From contig NZ_JAVALS010000003.1 in the NCBI RefSeq assembly GCF_030731045.1, positions 287,772 through 324,442 of the forward strand: a DNA stretch of 36,671 nucleotides. The letters are read 5' to 3'. A program made the position numbers and the translations under genes. Each line of letters begins with the position of its first letter. Position 1 is the stretch's first letter. The notes under the pieces were generated by a model. The model saw only the letters and a program-made list of their open reading frames with translations, was not told the origin of the DNA and did no database searches. This document shows, piece by piece, positions 7,207-16,407 of the stretch. Source of the DNA: Arthrobacter horti. Lineage in GTDB: Bacteria; Actinomycetota; Actinomycetes; Actinomycetales; Micrococcaceae.

Positions 7207-8222
7207 CCGAACAGGCCTCCGAGGGATTTGACGGGGTTCGAGAAGAACTTCTTGGCGCCGTCCACCGCACCTGACACCACACTACCGGCGTCCTTCACAA
7301 CGGACGACACGGCGTGGCTGGCCCCATTCCACGCGTCACTGGCGGTATTCGCGATCCAGTGGCCCGTAGCCTTGCCCCAGGCGCTATCCGCAACCATGTT
7401 GCCGAGGGCCCATGCTCCGGCCACGACACCCGCGCCCACAACGATGCCGATCCCTACGGGATTGGTCAGCAGCCCAGCGGCCATCAGGAGGGTGCCACCA
7501 CCGCCGATGACCGAGAGGCCGCCGGCGATCCGGTCCCCGACGCCCCGGGCACCTGAGTGCTCGGGGGAGATCATGTCATGGATGCCGCCTGCGATCGCGA
7601 ACGGTGCCAGTGCCGGGCCTGCGAAACGTCCGAACTTGCCGACCGCAGCTCCGATTTTGCCCATATCGCCGGCCATATTGCCCCAGGCTGTTATGAGTTT
7701 GCTCGCTTCACCTGCTTTGTAGCCGTCCGCAATCGCATAACTCGCGGGCTTCAGGACGTCCTTGAGGCCTTCGCCTGCGAAGTCAAGGATCTTCTTGGTC
7801 CGGATGAAGGCGGCTGAATTGAGCAGGTTGTCCTTGAAGCCGAGGATGCCGAGGGTGATGCCGATGCCTTTCCCGGCCATCTTCCCGAGGTCCACTGCCG
7901 TCTCCAGCGGAGTTTTACCGCCCGGAGCGGTCCCGCCCGTCGATCCGCCGGCCGCCGCGCTGGCCGTCTCCTGTTCCTTGGCGTTCTGCAGCAGAACGCC
8001 GGAGGAGCTCTCCAGGAAGCGGCTCGCGGACAGCAGTGCCTGCCGGTGATGTGAATTCCAGTCCGAGCGGAAGCCCTCCGCATCGGGTCCCTTCCAGGCG
8101 GAGGCGGACATGACGGCTTCGTTGAGCTGCTTTCCCTGGAACTGGAGAGCCGTCGAGCCTCGCTTGAAATTCTGGGCCAAGGCTCGAAGCTGGGCCGGGT
8201 CTGCGCCGTAGAAACCTGCCAC
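7203..8222 (-). CDS. WXG100-type protein with glycine-rich hydrophobic C-terminus
   Basis: Encodes 339 residues from the GTG at 8222. I chose this start because GGAGGAG (8232-8239 on the minus strand) lies at ideal distance; an ATG at 8240 would place that Shine-Dalgarno inside the gene. The N-terminal ~100 residues are helical with the WXG motif WKG at 43-45, followed by GFRSDWN, as in ESAT-6-like substrates. A short GGSTGGTAPGG linker follows. The remaining ~230 residues are rich in glycine and alanine with hydrophobic stretches (LSVIGGGGTLLMAAGLL, GIGIVVGAGVVAGAWAL) and several short amphipathic repeats. This is the layout of a type VII-exported protein with a variable, possibly membrane-active C-terminal domain. 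No ESX machinery genes (EccC, EccD) are in the window. A -10-like TAGGAT (8258-8263) lies about 29 bp further upstream. Confidence 0.7.
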   Translation of the reverse strand: MAGFYGADPAQLRALAQNFKRGSTALQFQGKQLNEAVMSASAWKGPDAEGFRSDWNSHHRQALLSASRFLESSSGVLLQNAKEQETASAAAGGSTGGTAPGGKTPLETAVDLGKMAGKGIGITLGILGFKDNLLNSAAFIRTKKILDFAGEGLKDVLKPASYAIADGYKAGEASKLITAWGNMAGDMGKIGAAVGKFGRFAGPALAPFAIAGGIHDMISPEHSGARGVGDRIAGGLSVIGGGGTLLMAAGLLTNPVGIGIVVGAGVVAGAWALGNMVADSAWGKATGHWIANTASDAWNGASHAVSSVVKDAGSVVSGAVDGAKKFFSNPVKSLGGLFG

Positions 8223-8230
8223 GTGAACGC

Positions 8231-8263
8231 TCTCCTCCATCAATTGGTCTTACGGCGATCCTA
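8231..8263 (-). promoter_or_regulatory. Promoter -10 candidate and Shine-Dalgarno of the WXG100-type operon
   Basis: On the minus strand TAGGAT (8258-8263) fits the TANNNT -10 pattern, and GGAGGAG (8232-8239) is a strong Shine-Dalgarno 9-10 bases before GTG 8222. This spacing decides the start in favour of GTG 8222 over the ATG at 8240. Confidence 0.45.
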
Positions 8264-8388
8264 GACGCGAGCGGTGCGAGGCGCGATGGGGAGGGCTCTC
8301 CATGTGGATCAACGACATCGGCGGGCCGCCGCACGCTGTCGGTGACAGTCGTACGGCGACCCGCCGACGTGGTGAATCAGAGCTGAGC

Positions 8389-8877
8389 TCAGTGACCTTC
8401 GGCCTGGAAGCGGTCGATGGAGGCCTGCAGTTCGGCCTCGGCGGCGGCGCGGTCGGCCCAGCCGTCCGGCTTGACCCACTTGCCCGGCTCGAGGTCCTTG
8501 TACGTGGTGAAGAAGTGCTCGATCTCCTTGATCAGGAACTCGTCCAGATCGGAGGCCTCCTGGATGTGGTCGAAGCGCTTGTCGGCCGGGACGCACACCA
8601 GCTTGGCGTCTCCACCGGACTCATCCTCCATGTTGAAGATGGCGATGGGGCGGGCCTCCAGGACGATGCCCGGGAAGAGGTCCACATCCGGGTAGAACAC
8701 CAGGGCGTCCAGCGGATCGCCGTCCTCGCCCAGGGTGTTGTCGAAGAAGCCGTAGTGGGTGGGGTACTGCATCGAGGTGAAGAGGACGCGGTCCAGGCGG
8801 ACGCGGCCGGTCTCGTGGTCCACCTCGTACTTGACGCGGGAACCGCGCGGGATCTCGATCGTGACATCGTGCTTCAT
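8389..8877 (-). CDS. ppa: Inorganic pyrophosphatase (family I)
   Basis: Encodes 162 residues of soluble family I pyrophosphatase, which hydrolyses PPi to two phosphates with Mg2+ and pulls biosynthetic reactions forward. The signature [10 protein letters not shown] contains the metal-binding aspartates. [31 protein letters not shown] N-terminal sequence and [17 protein letters not shown] are typical. Length is normal for prokaryotic enzymes. ATG 8877 is preceded by GGAG five bases away. The gene is divergent from dacB, as in related actinobacteria, with a ~130-bp shared promoter region. Confidence 0.97.
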   Translation of the reverse strand: MKHDVTIEIPRGSRVKYEVDHETGRVRLDRVLFTSMQYPTHYGFFDNTLGEDGDPLDALVFYPDVDLFPGIVLEARPIAIFNMEDESGGDAKLVCVPADKRFDHIQEASDLDEFLIKEIEHFFTTYKDLEPGKWVKPDGWADRAAAEAELQASIDRFQAEGH

Positions 8878-9005
8878 GGGAACTCCATAGCTCTTGTGCC
8901 GCCAGGCGGCAGGGCGTATCCAAGCGGCGGGCCGGAACCCAACCGCCGACTAGTATTGAGAATAGCTACCAACATGCTTCGAACGATATTTTCGGCCGTG
9001 AAAAC

Positions 9006-10466
9006 ATGCCCAGAACACCTTTTCGAGCATGGTTTCCACATCAGAAAGGGACTCAGCAGGGGATGGGCCGTCCGGCGCGCGCAGCGAGTTCTGTTCTGCT
9101 GGTCCTGGTCCTGGCGCTCCTTGCGGTCCCGCTCGGCATCCACTGGGCCACCGCGGGACAGGCTGCCGCCTCGGCGCCGGTGAGCACCCCGCCCTGGCAG
9201 CTGCCGCCCACCGCCCCGGCCACCGTCCAGGGGACGCTGTCGCCCGAGGCGCCCCTGCCGTCGTCGTCGGCGCTCGCGGCACAGCTGGCGAAGACCCTGG
9301 TGCCCGACGGCGGCGGCGGCGACTTCTCCGGGCAGGTGGTGGACGCACTCAGCGGCGCCGTCCTCTTCGGCGACAAGGCGACGGCGCCGCGGATGCCGGC
9401 GTCGAACATGAAGCTCCTGACCGCCGCTGCGGCGCTGCACGTCCTGGGGCCGGAGCGCCGCTTCAGGACGCAGGTGCTCAGGAGTGGGCCGTCAGCGATC
9501 GTCATCAAGGGCGGGGGCGATGTGCTCCTGGGAGCCGGCCAGTCCGCGCCGGACGCCGTCATGGGGCACGCGGGCCTGGCGACGCTGGCCACTCAGACCG
9601 TTTCCGCTCTTCAGACATCGGGGGCCAAGGGCAGGCTGAGTGTCGCCGTGGACACCGCACTGTTCACCGGGCCGGCCCTCAACCCCGCCGTGGAGAAGGA
9701 CGACGTGGCCGCGGGGGAGACCGCTCCCGTGGCGCCCCTGGCTTTGAACTCCGGACGGTTCAAGGTCACCGACACCGCCGCGCCGCGCCCTGAGGACCAG
9801 GGCGCCGAGGTCCTCAAAGCCTTCACCGACGCACTCAATTCCGTGGCGGGCGGCACGGGCCTCAGCTTCGTGGCCGGTGGCGCGGCCGGAACCGGCGTGG
9901 AACTGGCGAGCGTCGACTCCGCCACGGTGGCCGAGCAGGTCGGCTGGATGCTGCAGAACTCGGACAACTTCCTCGCCGCCGTCCTGGGCCGCATGGTGTC
10001 CCTCGGCACGGGCGGCCCTGGAAGCTATGCGGGCGCCATCCAGGCGGTGACGTCCCAGCTCGAGGGGCTGGGTGTGGACACGCACGGCATGGTGATCTCC
10101 GATCTCAGCGGCCTGGCCCCGGGCAACAGGGTGAGTGCGGCCCAGTTCACCAGCCTGATCCGGCTCATGACCTCGGGCGATGACCCGTCCCTGCGGGCCG
10201 CGCTGGACGGCTTCCCGGTGGCCGCCGTGAGCGGCACGCTCGGCAGCCGGTACGACGCCTCCTCCAGCAAGGCCGGTGCGGGCCTGGTCCGGGCCAAGAC
10301 CGGCACGCTCAACACGGTCCTCAGCCTCTCCGGTTACGTGGTGGACGCGGATGGCCGGCTGCTCCTCTTCTCCTTCATCGGGAACGGCCTCACCCCGGGC
10401 GCCGCGGGCAACAAGCCCGCCCTGGACGCCTCCGCGGCCGTATTGGCCGGCTGCGGCTGCCGCTGA
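9006..10466 (+). CDS. dacB: D-alanyl-D-alanine carboxypeptidase / endopeptidase, peptidase S13
   Basis: Encodes up to 486 residues of a penicillin-binding protein of class C (DacB/PBP4 type) that trims or cleaves peptidoglycan cross-links outside the membrane. The N-terminus has a signal or anchor sequence (VLLVLVLALLAVPLGI, about residues 30-45). The three active-site motifs are present: SNMK (133-136, nucleophile Ser), SDN (319-321) and KTG (431-433). An alternative start at ATG 9063 gives a shorter, conventional signal peptide (MGRPARAASSV...); neither start has a convincing Shine-Dalgarno, so the true N-terminus is open. A proline/alanine-rich spacer follows the signal. A palindromic repeat lies just after the stop. 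Confidence 0.93.
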   Translation: MPRTPFRAWFPHQKGTQQGMGRPARAASSVLLVLVLALLAVPLGIHWATAGQAAASAPVSTPPWQLPPTAPATVQGTLSPEAPLPSSSALAAQLAKTLVPDGGGGDFSGQVVDALSGAVLFGDKATAPRMPASNMKLLTAAAALHVLGPERRFRTQVLRSGPSAIVIKGGGDVLLGAGQSAPDAVMGHAGLATLATQTVSALQTSGAKGRLSVAVDTALFTGPALNPAVEKDDVAAGETAPVAPLALNSGRFKVTDTAAPRPEDQGAEVLKAFTDALNSVAGGTGLSFVAGGAAGTGVELASVDSATVAEQVGWMLQNSDNFLAAVLGRMVSLGTGGPGSYAGAIQAVTSQLEGLGVDTHGMVISDLSGLAPGNRVSAAQFTSLIRLMTSGDDPSLRAALDGFPVAAVSGTLGSRYDASSSKAGAGLVRAKTGTLNTVLSLSGYVVDADGRLLLFSFIGNGLTPGAAGNKPALDASAAVLAGCGCR

Positions 10467-10481
10467 GCGGTCCGCCTTCAG

Positions 10482-10546
10482 TTTCCCCGGCCCTGTGGAG
10501 TTTCCCCGGCCCTTGAGCGCAGGGGAAACTCCACAACACCGGGGAC
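10482..10546 (+). repeat. Palindromic repeat copy 3 (25-14-25) downstream of dacB
   Basis: Arms 10483-10507 and 10522-10546 pair at 21 of 25 positions around the 14-base loop GGCCCTTGAGCGCA. The arm words TTCCCCGGCC-TGTGGA and TTTCCCC and the loop ending GAGCG-A match copy 2. It has the same orientation as copy 2 and lies 16 bases after the dacB stop. Confidence 0.8.
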
Positions 10547-10592
10547 TTCCGGCCTGGAGCCGCCTGTCAGCCCGGTAGGGCAGGATGGTGCC

Positions 10593-11702
10593 ATGAGCGA
10601 ACAGTCCACACCCGCCCTCGTCGACTGGGACCTGGCCGCCAGTACCGCAGCCCGTCTGGCCCCTGCCGGGCCACGCCTGGCCCCGGCGGAGATCGCCGTG
10701 GCCGTGGAGGACATCCGCGCGAAGGCGGAGGCGTCCGTGGACCTGGTGCACCGGATCACCGGCCTGGAGGCGGCCCGGGACCTGCGGGACTCCCAGATCC
10801 TGGTGGTGGACCGTGCAGGCTGGGCCAAGGCCAACACCCAGGGCTTCTCCGTCATGATGGACCCCGCCCTGCGCGCACTGAAGGAGCGCCTGGCCCAGGG
10901 GATGTCCCCGGCGGGCGCCCGGGTGAGCAGCGCCGTGGCGGGGGCCCAGATGGGTTCCATCTTGGCGTTCCTGTCCAGCAAGGTGCTGGGCCAGTACGAG
11001 CCCTTCTCCGGCTACCGCACCGGCGGCCCTGGTGCCGGGTCCGCGGGGCGTCTTCTGCTGGTGGCCCCCAACATCGTGGAGGTGGAGCGTCAGCTGAATG
11101 TGGAGCCGGACGACTTCCGGCTCTGGGTGTGCCTGCATGAGCAGACGCACCGTGTGCAGTTCGCCGCCGCGCCATGGCTCGGGGACCACATGATGGCCCA
11201 GATCGAGCAGCTGAGCGGATCGTTCGTGGAGAACGCGGGATCGTTCCTGGAAAGGGCCACGCGTGCCGTGGTCTCGCTCCGGGAAGGCAAGTCGGAAGAG
11301 GGTGCGTCCGGTTCGCTCATGGAGCTGCTGCAGAGCCCGGAGCAGAAGGCCATCATGTCCGGCCTGACGGGAATCATGAGCCTGCTGGAGGGCCATGCCA
11401 ATGTGGTGATGGACGCCGTGGACGCCTCCGTGGTGCCGAGTGTGAAGACCATCCGCCAGCGCTTCAGCAGCCGGGGCAAGGACCGCGGCGTCCTGGAGAA
11501 ATTCTTCCGCCGTCTGCTGGGCCTGGACGCCAAGATGCGTCAGTACACGGACGGTGCCCGCTTCGTCCGTGCCGTGGTGGATGAGGTGGGCATGGAGGGC
11601 TTCAACCAGGTGTGGGAGCGCGCCGGGAACCTGCCCACCGAGGAAGAGATCCACGATCCTCAGGCCTGGTTGCGGCGCATGGGGTTCCCCGGTGCCGCCT
11701 GA
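10593..11702 (+). CDS. Zincin-like metallopeptidase (F420-associated/DUF2342 type)
   Basis: Encodes 369 residues of the actinobacterial zinc-dependent metalloprotease family found next to tilS-hpt, historically labelled 'coenzyme F420 biosynthesis associated'. The zinc-binding HEQTH is at residues 182-186 (CLHEQTHRVQF), with a downstream helical region as in DUF2342. No signal peptide or membrane helix is visible, so it is probably cytoplasmic. The substrate is unknown, and despite the label no F420 gene is in the window. The ATG at 10593 is preceded by CAGGAT plus six bases, resembling the leaderless promoters seen elsewhere here. It overlaps the tilS start by 11 bp, so the two are co-transcribed. 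Confidence 0.85.
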   Translation: MSEQSTPALVDWDLAASTAARLAPAGPRLAPAEIAVAVEDIRAKAEASVDLVHRITGLEAARDLRDSQILVVDRAGWAKANTQGFSVMMDPALRALKERLAQGMSPAGARVSSAVAGAQMGSILAFLSSKVLGQYEPFSGYRTGGPGAGSAGRLLLVAPNIVEVERQLNVEPDDFRLWVCLHEQTHRVQFAAAPWLGDHMMAQIEQLSGSFVENAGSFLERATRAVVSLREGKSEEGASGSLMELLQSPEQKAIMSGLTGIMSLLEGHANVVMDAVDASVVPSVKTIRQRFSSRGKDRGVLEKFFRRLLGLDAKMRQYTDGARFVRAVVDEVGMEGFNQVWERAGNLPTEEEIHDPQAWLRRMGFPGAA

Positions 11703-12876
11703 GACGGACCGCTCTCAGGCGGATCACCTGGGCACCGTCCCCGATGCGACGGTGCCCGACGGTGCCCGGGGCCGCCGCAGTTTCGGCCGACTGGCCCCGG
11801 TGATCGGTGCGGCGCGGCTGCAGTTGCGCCAGGCGCTGGAACAGGAACGATTCCTCCCACGGAATATGCCCCGGGGCGCCCAGGCCGTCAATGCCGCCGG
11901 CGACGCGCCCCTGCTGGCGCTCGTGGGGCTCAGCGGTGGTCCGGACTCCCTTGCCCTTGCTGCGGTCGCAGCCTTCTATGCCCGTGGCGGCATGTTCCGT
12001 GTCGGCGCCGTGGTGGTGGACCATCAGCTCCAGGAAGGCTCCGCCGAAGTGGCTCGGACGGCCGCGCAACAGGCTCGCGAACTCGGCCTGGACCCCGTCC
12101 GGATCGCCACCGTCCAGGTCCCCGTCACCGGCGACGGCCCCGAGGCGGCGGCCCGGACTGCCCGGCACGCCGCCCTCGAGGCGGCCGCGCGGGAGGAGGG
12201 CGCCGACGTCGTGCTCCTCGGTCACACCCTGGATGACCAGGCCGAGCAGGTGCTGCTGGCCCTCGCCCGCGGCTCCGGCACGCGATCCCTGGCCGGCATC
12301 CCGCGCCGTCGTGACTTCGACGGCGGCGCCTACCTCCGCCCCTTCCTCGATCTGAAGCGGGCGGACACGGAGGAGATCTGCCGTGTGGAGGGGCTCACCC
12401 CCTGGCACGACCCCAGCAACGCCGACCCCGCCTATGCCCGCTCACGGGTGCGCACCCAGGTCCTGCCGTTCCTCGAGGAGCGCCTCGGACCCGGCGTGGC
12501 CGAGGCGCTGCACCGCTCCGCGTACATTCTCGCCGCCGACGCTGCGGCCCTGGACGCGGAGGCTCAGCGGCACTACGCGCGCCTCCGCGAAGAGGACGAC
12601 GACGGCGCGTTGCTGCTCTCCGAGGACGGCTTGCGTGAGCTTCCGGAGGCGCTGCGGGTGAGAGTCGTGGCGCTGGCCGTCACCGAGCTGGGCGGTGCGC
12701 CGAGCTTCGAGAGGATGCAGGCCGCCGTCGGGCTCCTGAAACGGCAGGGGAGCGCGGGCCCCGTGCAGCTGCCCGGGAAGGTGAGTGTGAGCCGCATCCC
12801 GCGCCCGAAGGGGGCACGGCGTGGCGGGAACGAGTATGGGAAACTTGTCCTGAAAGGCGGCGGCGCCCGCGCATGA
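11692..12876 (+). CDS. tilS: tRNA(Ile)-lysidine synthetase
   Basis: Encodes 394 residues from GTG 11692. The enzyme uses ATP and lysine to convert C34 of tRNA-Ile(CAU) to lysidine, changing its specificity from Met to Ile. The PP-loop SGGPDS is at residues 81-86, followed by VVVDHQL and LLGHTLDDQAEQVLLALARGSG, the family's signature. The C-terminal domain (substrate recognition) is short and basic. The frame is open upstream to 11554, but that part is an out-of-frame overlap with the zincin and looks non-conserved. GTG 11692 overlaps the zincin stop by 11 bp and is the likeliest start, though the ~60 residues before the PP-loop core are also poorly conserved. hpt follows. Confidence 0.93.
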   Translation: MPPETDRSQADHLGTVPDATVPDGARGRRSFGRLAPVIGAARLQLRQALEQERFLPRNMPRGAQAVNAAGDAPLLALVGLSGGPDSLALAAVAAFYARGGMFRVGAVVVDHQLQEGSAEVARTAAQQARELGLDPVRIATVQVPVTGDGPEAAARTARHAALEAAAREEGADVVLLGHTLDDQAEQVLLALARGSGTRSLAGIPRRRDFDGGAYLRPFLDLKRADTEEICRVEGLTPWHDPSNADPAYARSRVRTQVLPFLEERLGPGVAEALHRSAYILAADAAALDAEAQRHYARLREEDDDGALLLSEDGLRELPEALRVRVVALAVTELGGAPSFERMQAAVGLLKRQGSAGPVQLPGKVSVSRIPRPKGARRGGNEYGKLVLKGGGARA

Positions 12877-12923
12877 CGCGCAGGCCCGTCCCGGCACCGG
12901 TAGACACAGACACAGGAGTCAGG

Positions 12924-13475
12924 GTGGATTCGCAGGACGTCCAGGCAGATCTCAAGGAAATCCTTTGCACCAAGGAGCAGATCCAGGAGCGCATCGAGGA
13001 ACTCGCCGCACAGATCGACAAGGATTACGAGGGGCGGGACCTGCTGATCGTCGGCGTCCTGAAGGGTGCCGTGATGGTCATGGCCGACCTGGCGCGTGCC
13101 CTGCACAGCCACGTCACCATGGACTGGATGGCCGTGTCCTCCTACGGCTCCGGCACCCAGTCCTCCGGAGTGGTCCGCATCATCAAGGACCTGGAGACGG
13201 ACCTGATGGGCAAGCACGTCCTGATCGTGGAGGACATCATCGACTCCGGCCTGACTCTCTCCTGGCTCAAGGCCAACCTGGAGTCCCGCGGCCCGGCCAG
13301 CGTGGAGATCTTCACCATGTTCCGCAAGCCGGAGGCCGCCAAGGTGGAGATCGACGTCAAGTACGTCGGCAAGGACATCCCCAACGAGTTCGTGGTGGGC
13401 TACGGCCTGGACTACGCGGAGAAGTACCGCAACCTGGGTTTCGTGGGCAGCCTGGCCCCGCACGTCTACGCCTGA
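12924..13475 (+). CDS. hpt: Hypoxanthine phosphoribosyltransferase
   Basis: Encodes 183 residues of hypoxanthine(-guanine) phosphoribosyltransferase, which salvages purine bases to IMP/GMP with PRPP in the cytoplasm. The PRPP-binding motif VEDIIDSGLT is at 102-111. VGVLKGAVMVMADLAR and YGLDYAEKYRNL are typical of the family. I chose GTG 12924 because GGAG lies seven bases upstream and the protein then begins with the conserved VDSQDVQADLKEIL. An ATG at 12873 overlaps the tilS stop (ATGA) and would add 17 non-conserved residues; translational coupling from it cannot be excluded. A strong terminator follows. Confidence 0.95.
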   Translation: MDSQDVQADLKEILCTKEQIQERIEELAAQIDKDYEGRDLLIVGVLKGAVMVMADLARALHSHVTMDWMAVSSYGSGTQSSGVVRIIKDLETDLMGKHVLIVEDIIDSGLTLSWLKANLESRGPASVEIFTMFRKPEAAKVEIDVKYVGKDIPNEFVVGYGLDYAEKYRNLGFVGSLAPHVYA

Positions 13476-13496
13476 CGGCACCTCATTCCGCCCGGA

Positions 13497-13556
13497 CCCC
13501 GCCGGGAGGACCCGCCACGTTCAGTGGCAGGTCCTCCCGGCGGGGTTTTCGTGTTT
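13497..13556 (+). terminator. Rho-independent terminator after hpt
   Basis: A perfect 16-bp stem (13497-13512 with 13530-13545, CCCCGCCGGGAGGACC arm) encloses a 17-base loop and is followed by TTTTCGTGTTT. This is a classic intrinsic terminator closing the zincin-tilS-hpt unit. Confidence 0.9.
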
Positions 13557-13704
13557 CCGCTCCCACTTTCGCCCTGAGGGAACTTTTGGGCCGCCGTGTA
13601 CGTCAACACATGCATACGGTGTCATGCTGGACATGGAGAACCAGGTCCGGCGGCCGTGCCCGGGCAAAGCTTTCGCAGGAGGGATGGGGCACACGCCCCG
13701 GTAG

Positions 13705-15756
13705 ATGAAACTCAAAAATATCGCCAAGGGTCCCTGGATCTGGATCATCGGCGCAGTGGTGATCATGCTGCTGGCCTTCGCGACCTTCGCCCCGAACGGC
13801 TCGGCGCAGATCGATACGGACAAGGGCCTGGCCCTGCTCGCCCAGTCGGGCGAAGTGCAGCAGGCCAAGATCATCGACGGCGAGAACCGGGTCAACTTGA
13901 CCCTCAAGGACTCTCTCAGCATCAACGGCCAGGACAAGGGCAAGGACGTCTACTTCAAGTACGTCGACGCCCGCGCCGGCGCCGTGGTCACGGCGGTCAA
14001 CGACGCCAAGCCGTCCAACGGCATCCAGGATCAGCCGGTGGAGAGCAACTGGCTCTCCGGCCTGGTCTCCCTCCTGGTGCCCACCCTGCTCCTGGTGCTC
14101 CTCTTCTGGTTCCTCATGTCCCGTATGCAGGGCGGCGGCTCCAAGGTCATGCAGTTCGGCAAGTCCCGCGCCAAGATGCTCAGCAAGGACATGCCGCAGG
14201 TGACTTTCGCGGACGTGGCCGGTGCGGATGAGGCCGTGGAGGAACTCCACGAAATCAAGGAATTCCTGCGAGAGCCGGGCAAGTTCCAGGCCCTCGGCGC
14301 CAAAATCCCCAAGGGCGTGCTGCTGTACGGCCCTCCCGGCACCGGTAAGACCCTCCTGGCCCGCGCCGTGGCCGGTGAGGCCGGCGTGCCCTTCTTCTCC
14401 ATCTCCGGCTCGGACTTCGTCGAGATGTTCGTCGGTGTGGGTGCCTCCCGCGTGCGTGACCTCTTCGAGCAGGCGAAGGCCAACAGCCCGGCCATCATCT
14501 TCGTGGACGAGATCGACGCGGTCGGCCGTCACCGCGGCGTCGGCATCGGCGGCGGCAATGACGAGCGTGAGCAGACGCTGAACCAGATGCTCGTGGAGAT
14601 GGACGGCTTCGACGCCAAGACCAACGTCATCATGATCGCGGCCACCAACCGCCCCGACATCCTGGACCCCGCCCTGCTGCGCCCGGGCCGCTTCGACCGC
14701 CAGATCCCGGTGGACGCTCCGGACCGCAAGGGTCGTGAGGACATCCTCAAGGTGCACGCCAAGGGCAAGCCGTTGGCTCCCGGCGTCGACCTCAACGCCG
14801 TGGCCAAGAAGACCCCCGGCTACACGGGCGCCGACCTGGCCAACGTCCTGAACGAGGCCGCCCTGCTGACCGCGCGCTCCAACGCGGACCTGATCGACGA
14901 CCGCGCCCTGGACGAGGGCGTGGACCGTGTGATGGGCGGCCCGCAGCGCCGCAGCCGGACGCAGAAGGAACACGACCGCAAGATCACGGCCTACCACGAG
15001 GGTGGCCACGCCCTGGTGGCCGCGGCCCTGCACAACGCCCCGCCCGTCACGAAGGTGACCATCCTGCCGCGCGGCCGCGCCGGCGGCTACACGCTGGTGG
15101 TCCCGGACGACGATCCCCAGGGCTACACCCGCAACGAGCTCCTGGACCGCATGGCCTGGGCCATGGGTGGCCGGGTGGCCGAGGAGATCGTGTTCCACGA
15201 CCCCACCACGGGTGCGTCCAACGACATCGAGCAGGCCACCAGCACGGCCCGCCGCATGGTCACGGAGCTCGGCATGAGCGAGAAGGTCGGCACCATCAAG
15301 GTGGCCGGCGGCGTCTCCAACGTCATGGGCGCCGGCCGCGGCGGCGATGACAGCGGTGCCACCATCTCCAACGAGCTGGCCGCCCTGGTGGACGAGGAAG
15401 TGCGGCGCATGCTGGACTCCGCCCACGACGAGGCGTACGCCGTGCTCACCGAGAACCGCGACATCCTGGACGCCATGGCCCTGGAACTCCTGGAGAAGGA
15501 GACCATCAACCAGGCGGACGTGGAGCGGCTCACGGAGAACGTGCGCAAGCCCGTCAAGCGGCCCATCTGGCTCTCCAAGGAGTCCCGCCCGGTCCAGCAC
15601 ATCGCGCCGGTCCAGTCCAGCCGTGAGCGCGCTCAGCTCGCCAACCAGCAGGACGAGGAGCCGCTGCAGGTCGCCGCCCAGGTGCACGGCGCCGCCGAGC
15701 ACACGCAGCCGATCATCGCCCCGCAATACCCGGACGAGGGCCAGCAGGGGCAGTAG
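13705..15756 (+). CDS. ftsH: ATP-dependent zinc metalloprotease FtsH
   Basis: Encodes 683 residues of the membrane-anchored AAA+ protease that removes misassembled membrane proteins and short-lived regulators. Two transmembrane helices flank a small extracytoplasmic domain: about residues 11-28 ([15 protein letters not shown]) and 116-136 ([19 protein letters not shown]). The AAA module has Walker A GPPGTGKT near 209-216, Walker [12 protein letters not shown] near 265-275 and the second region of homology [20 protein letters not shown]. The zinc site HEGGH is at about 431-435, with the third ligand in [10 protein letters not shown] near 506. The last ~65 residues form a hydrophilic Gln/Ala-rich tail typical of actinobacterial FtsH. 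TACGGT (13615-13620) is a -10 candidate ~85 bp upstream. Confidence 0.98.
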   Translation: MKLKNIAKGPWIWIIGAVVIMLLAFATFAPNGSAQIDTDKGLALLAQSGEVQQAKIIDGENRVNLTLKDSLSINGQDKGKDVYFKYVDARAGAVVTAVNDAKPSNGIQDQPVESNWLSGLVSLLVPTLLLVLLFWFLMSRMQGGGSKVMQFGKSRAKMLSKDMPQVTFADVAGADEAVEELHEIKEFLREPGKFQALGAKIPKGVLLYGPPGTGKTLLARAVAGEAGVPFFSISGSDFVEMFVGVGASRVRDLFEQAKANSPAIIFVDEIDAVGRHRGVGIGGGNDEREQTLNQMLVEMDGFDAKTNVIMIAATNRPDILDPALLRPGRFDRQIPVDAPDRKGREDILKVHAKGKPLAPGVDLNAVAKKTPGYTGADLANVLNEAALLTARSNADLIDDRALDEGVDRVMGGPQRRSRTQKEHDRKITAYHEGGHALVAAALHNAPPVTKVTILPRGRAGGYTLVVPDDDPQGYTRNELLDRMAWAMGGRVAEEIVFHDPTTGASNDIEQATSTARRMVTELGMSEKVGTIKVAGGVSNVMGAGRGGDDSGATISNELAALVDEEVRRMLDSAHDEAYAVLTENRDILDAMALELLEKETINQADVERLTENVRKPVKRPIWLSKESRPVQHIAPVQSSRERAQLANQQDEEPLQVAAQVHGAAEHTQPIIAPQYPDEGQQGQ

Positions 15757-15764
15757 CGCCCGGC

Positions 15765-15779
15765 TAGGATGCTTAGGTG
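15765..15779 (+). promoter_or_regulatory. Putative leaderless folE promoter (-10 TAGGAT, then GTG)
   Basis: TAGGAT (15765-15770) is followed after six bases by the GTG start of folE. There is no Shine-Dalgarno. It begins nine bases after the ftsH stop, suggesting that the folate genes have their own promoter even though they are tightly packed behind ftsH. Confidence 0.45.
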
Positions 15780-16400
15780 AATCACATCGACGACGACGTC
15801 CCCACCGGCGCCGCCCGCGGTGGCGCGGCCGACAGCCCCATGGACCTTCCGCGCATCGAAGCGGCGGTCCGCGAGATCCTGCTGGCCGTGGGGGAGGACC
15901 CGGACCGCTCCGGTCTGGTGGACACCCCCGCCCGTGTGGCCCGTGCCTACGCCGAGACCTTCTCCGGCATCCACCAGGACCCCGGCTCCGTCCTCCAGAC
16001 CATGTTCGACATGGACCACGAGGAACTGGTGCTGGTCAAGGACATCCCGTTCTACTCCACGTGCGAACACCACCTGGTCCCGTTCCACGGGGTGGCGCAC
16101 GTGGGGTACATCCCGTCCCACGACGGCAAGGTGACCGGCCTGAGCAAGCTGGCGCGGCTGGTGGACATCATCGCCCGCCGCCCGCAGGTCCAAGAACGGC
16201 TCACCACGCAGATCGTGGAGGCTCTGGTCACCCACCTCCAGCCGCGCGGCGCCATCGCCGTGGTGGAATGCGAACACATGTGCATGTCCATGCGCGGCAT
16301 CCGCAAGCCCGGCGCCAAGACCGTCACCAGTGCGGTCCGGGGCCAGTTGCATGACCCAGCCACACGAGCCGAAGCCATGAGCCTGATACTCGGAAGGTAA
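15777..16400 (+). CDS. folE: GTP cyclohydrolase I
   Basis: Encodes 207 residues of the zinc enzyme that converts GTP to 7,8-dihydroneopterin triphosphate, the first step of folate synthesis. [12 protein letters not shown] holds Zn ligands Cys96 and His99, and [10 protein letters not shown] holds the third, Cys169. [19 protein letters not shown] is the typical N-terminal signature. Length is normal. GTG 15777 is chosen as start; it follows a -10-like TAGGAT and gives an acidic N-terminal tail. It heads the folE-folP-folB-folK-DUF3180-DUF2520-panC run. Confidence 0.97.
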   Translation: MNHIDDDVPTGAARGGAADSPMDLPRIEAAVREILLAVGEDPDRSGLVDTPARVARAYAETFSGIHQDPGSVLQTMFDMDHEELVLVKDIPFYSTCEHHLVPFHGVAHVGYIPSHDGKVTGLSKLARLVDIIARRPQVQERLTTQIVEALVTHLQPRGAIAVVECEHMCMSMRGIRKPGAKTVTSAVRGQLHDPATRAEAMSLILGR

Positions 16401-16407
16401 TACCCCT

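Noticed and set aside
9063..10466. A firm choice between the two dacB starts (9006 and 9063)
   Set aside because: Neither has a clear Shine-Dalgarno and both give a usable signal sequence, so the longer form is listed with the alternative noted.
9492..11654. A 720-codon open frame antisense to dacB and the zincin
   Set aside because: It runs across two real genes and the intergenic palindrome between them, with biased composition and no motif.
11554..11691. Upstream extension of tilS by 46 codons
   Set aside because: It lies inside the conserved 3' end of the zincin and encodes an Arg/Trp/Pro-rich stretch typical of an out-of-frame read. GTG 11692 is preferred.
13603..15726. A 707-codon open frame antisense to ftsH
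   Set aside because: It is a high-GC shadow of ftsH, with no domain and low-complexity His/Gly/Val composition.
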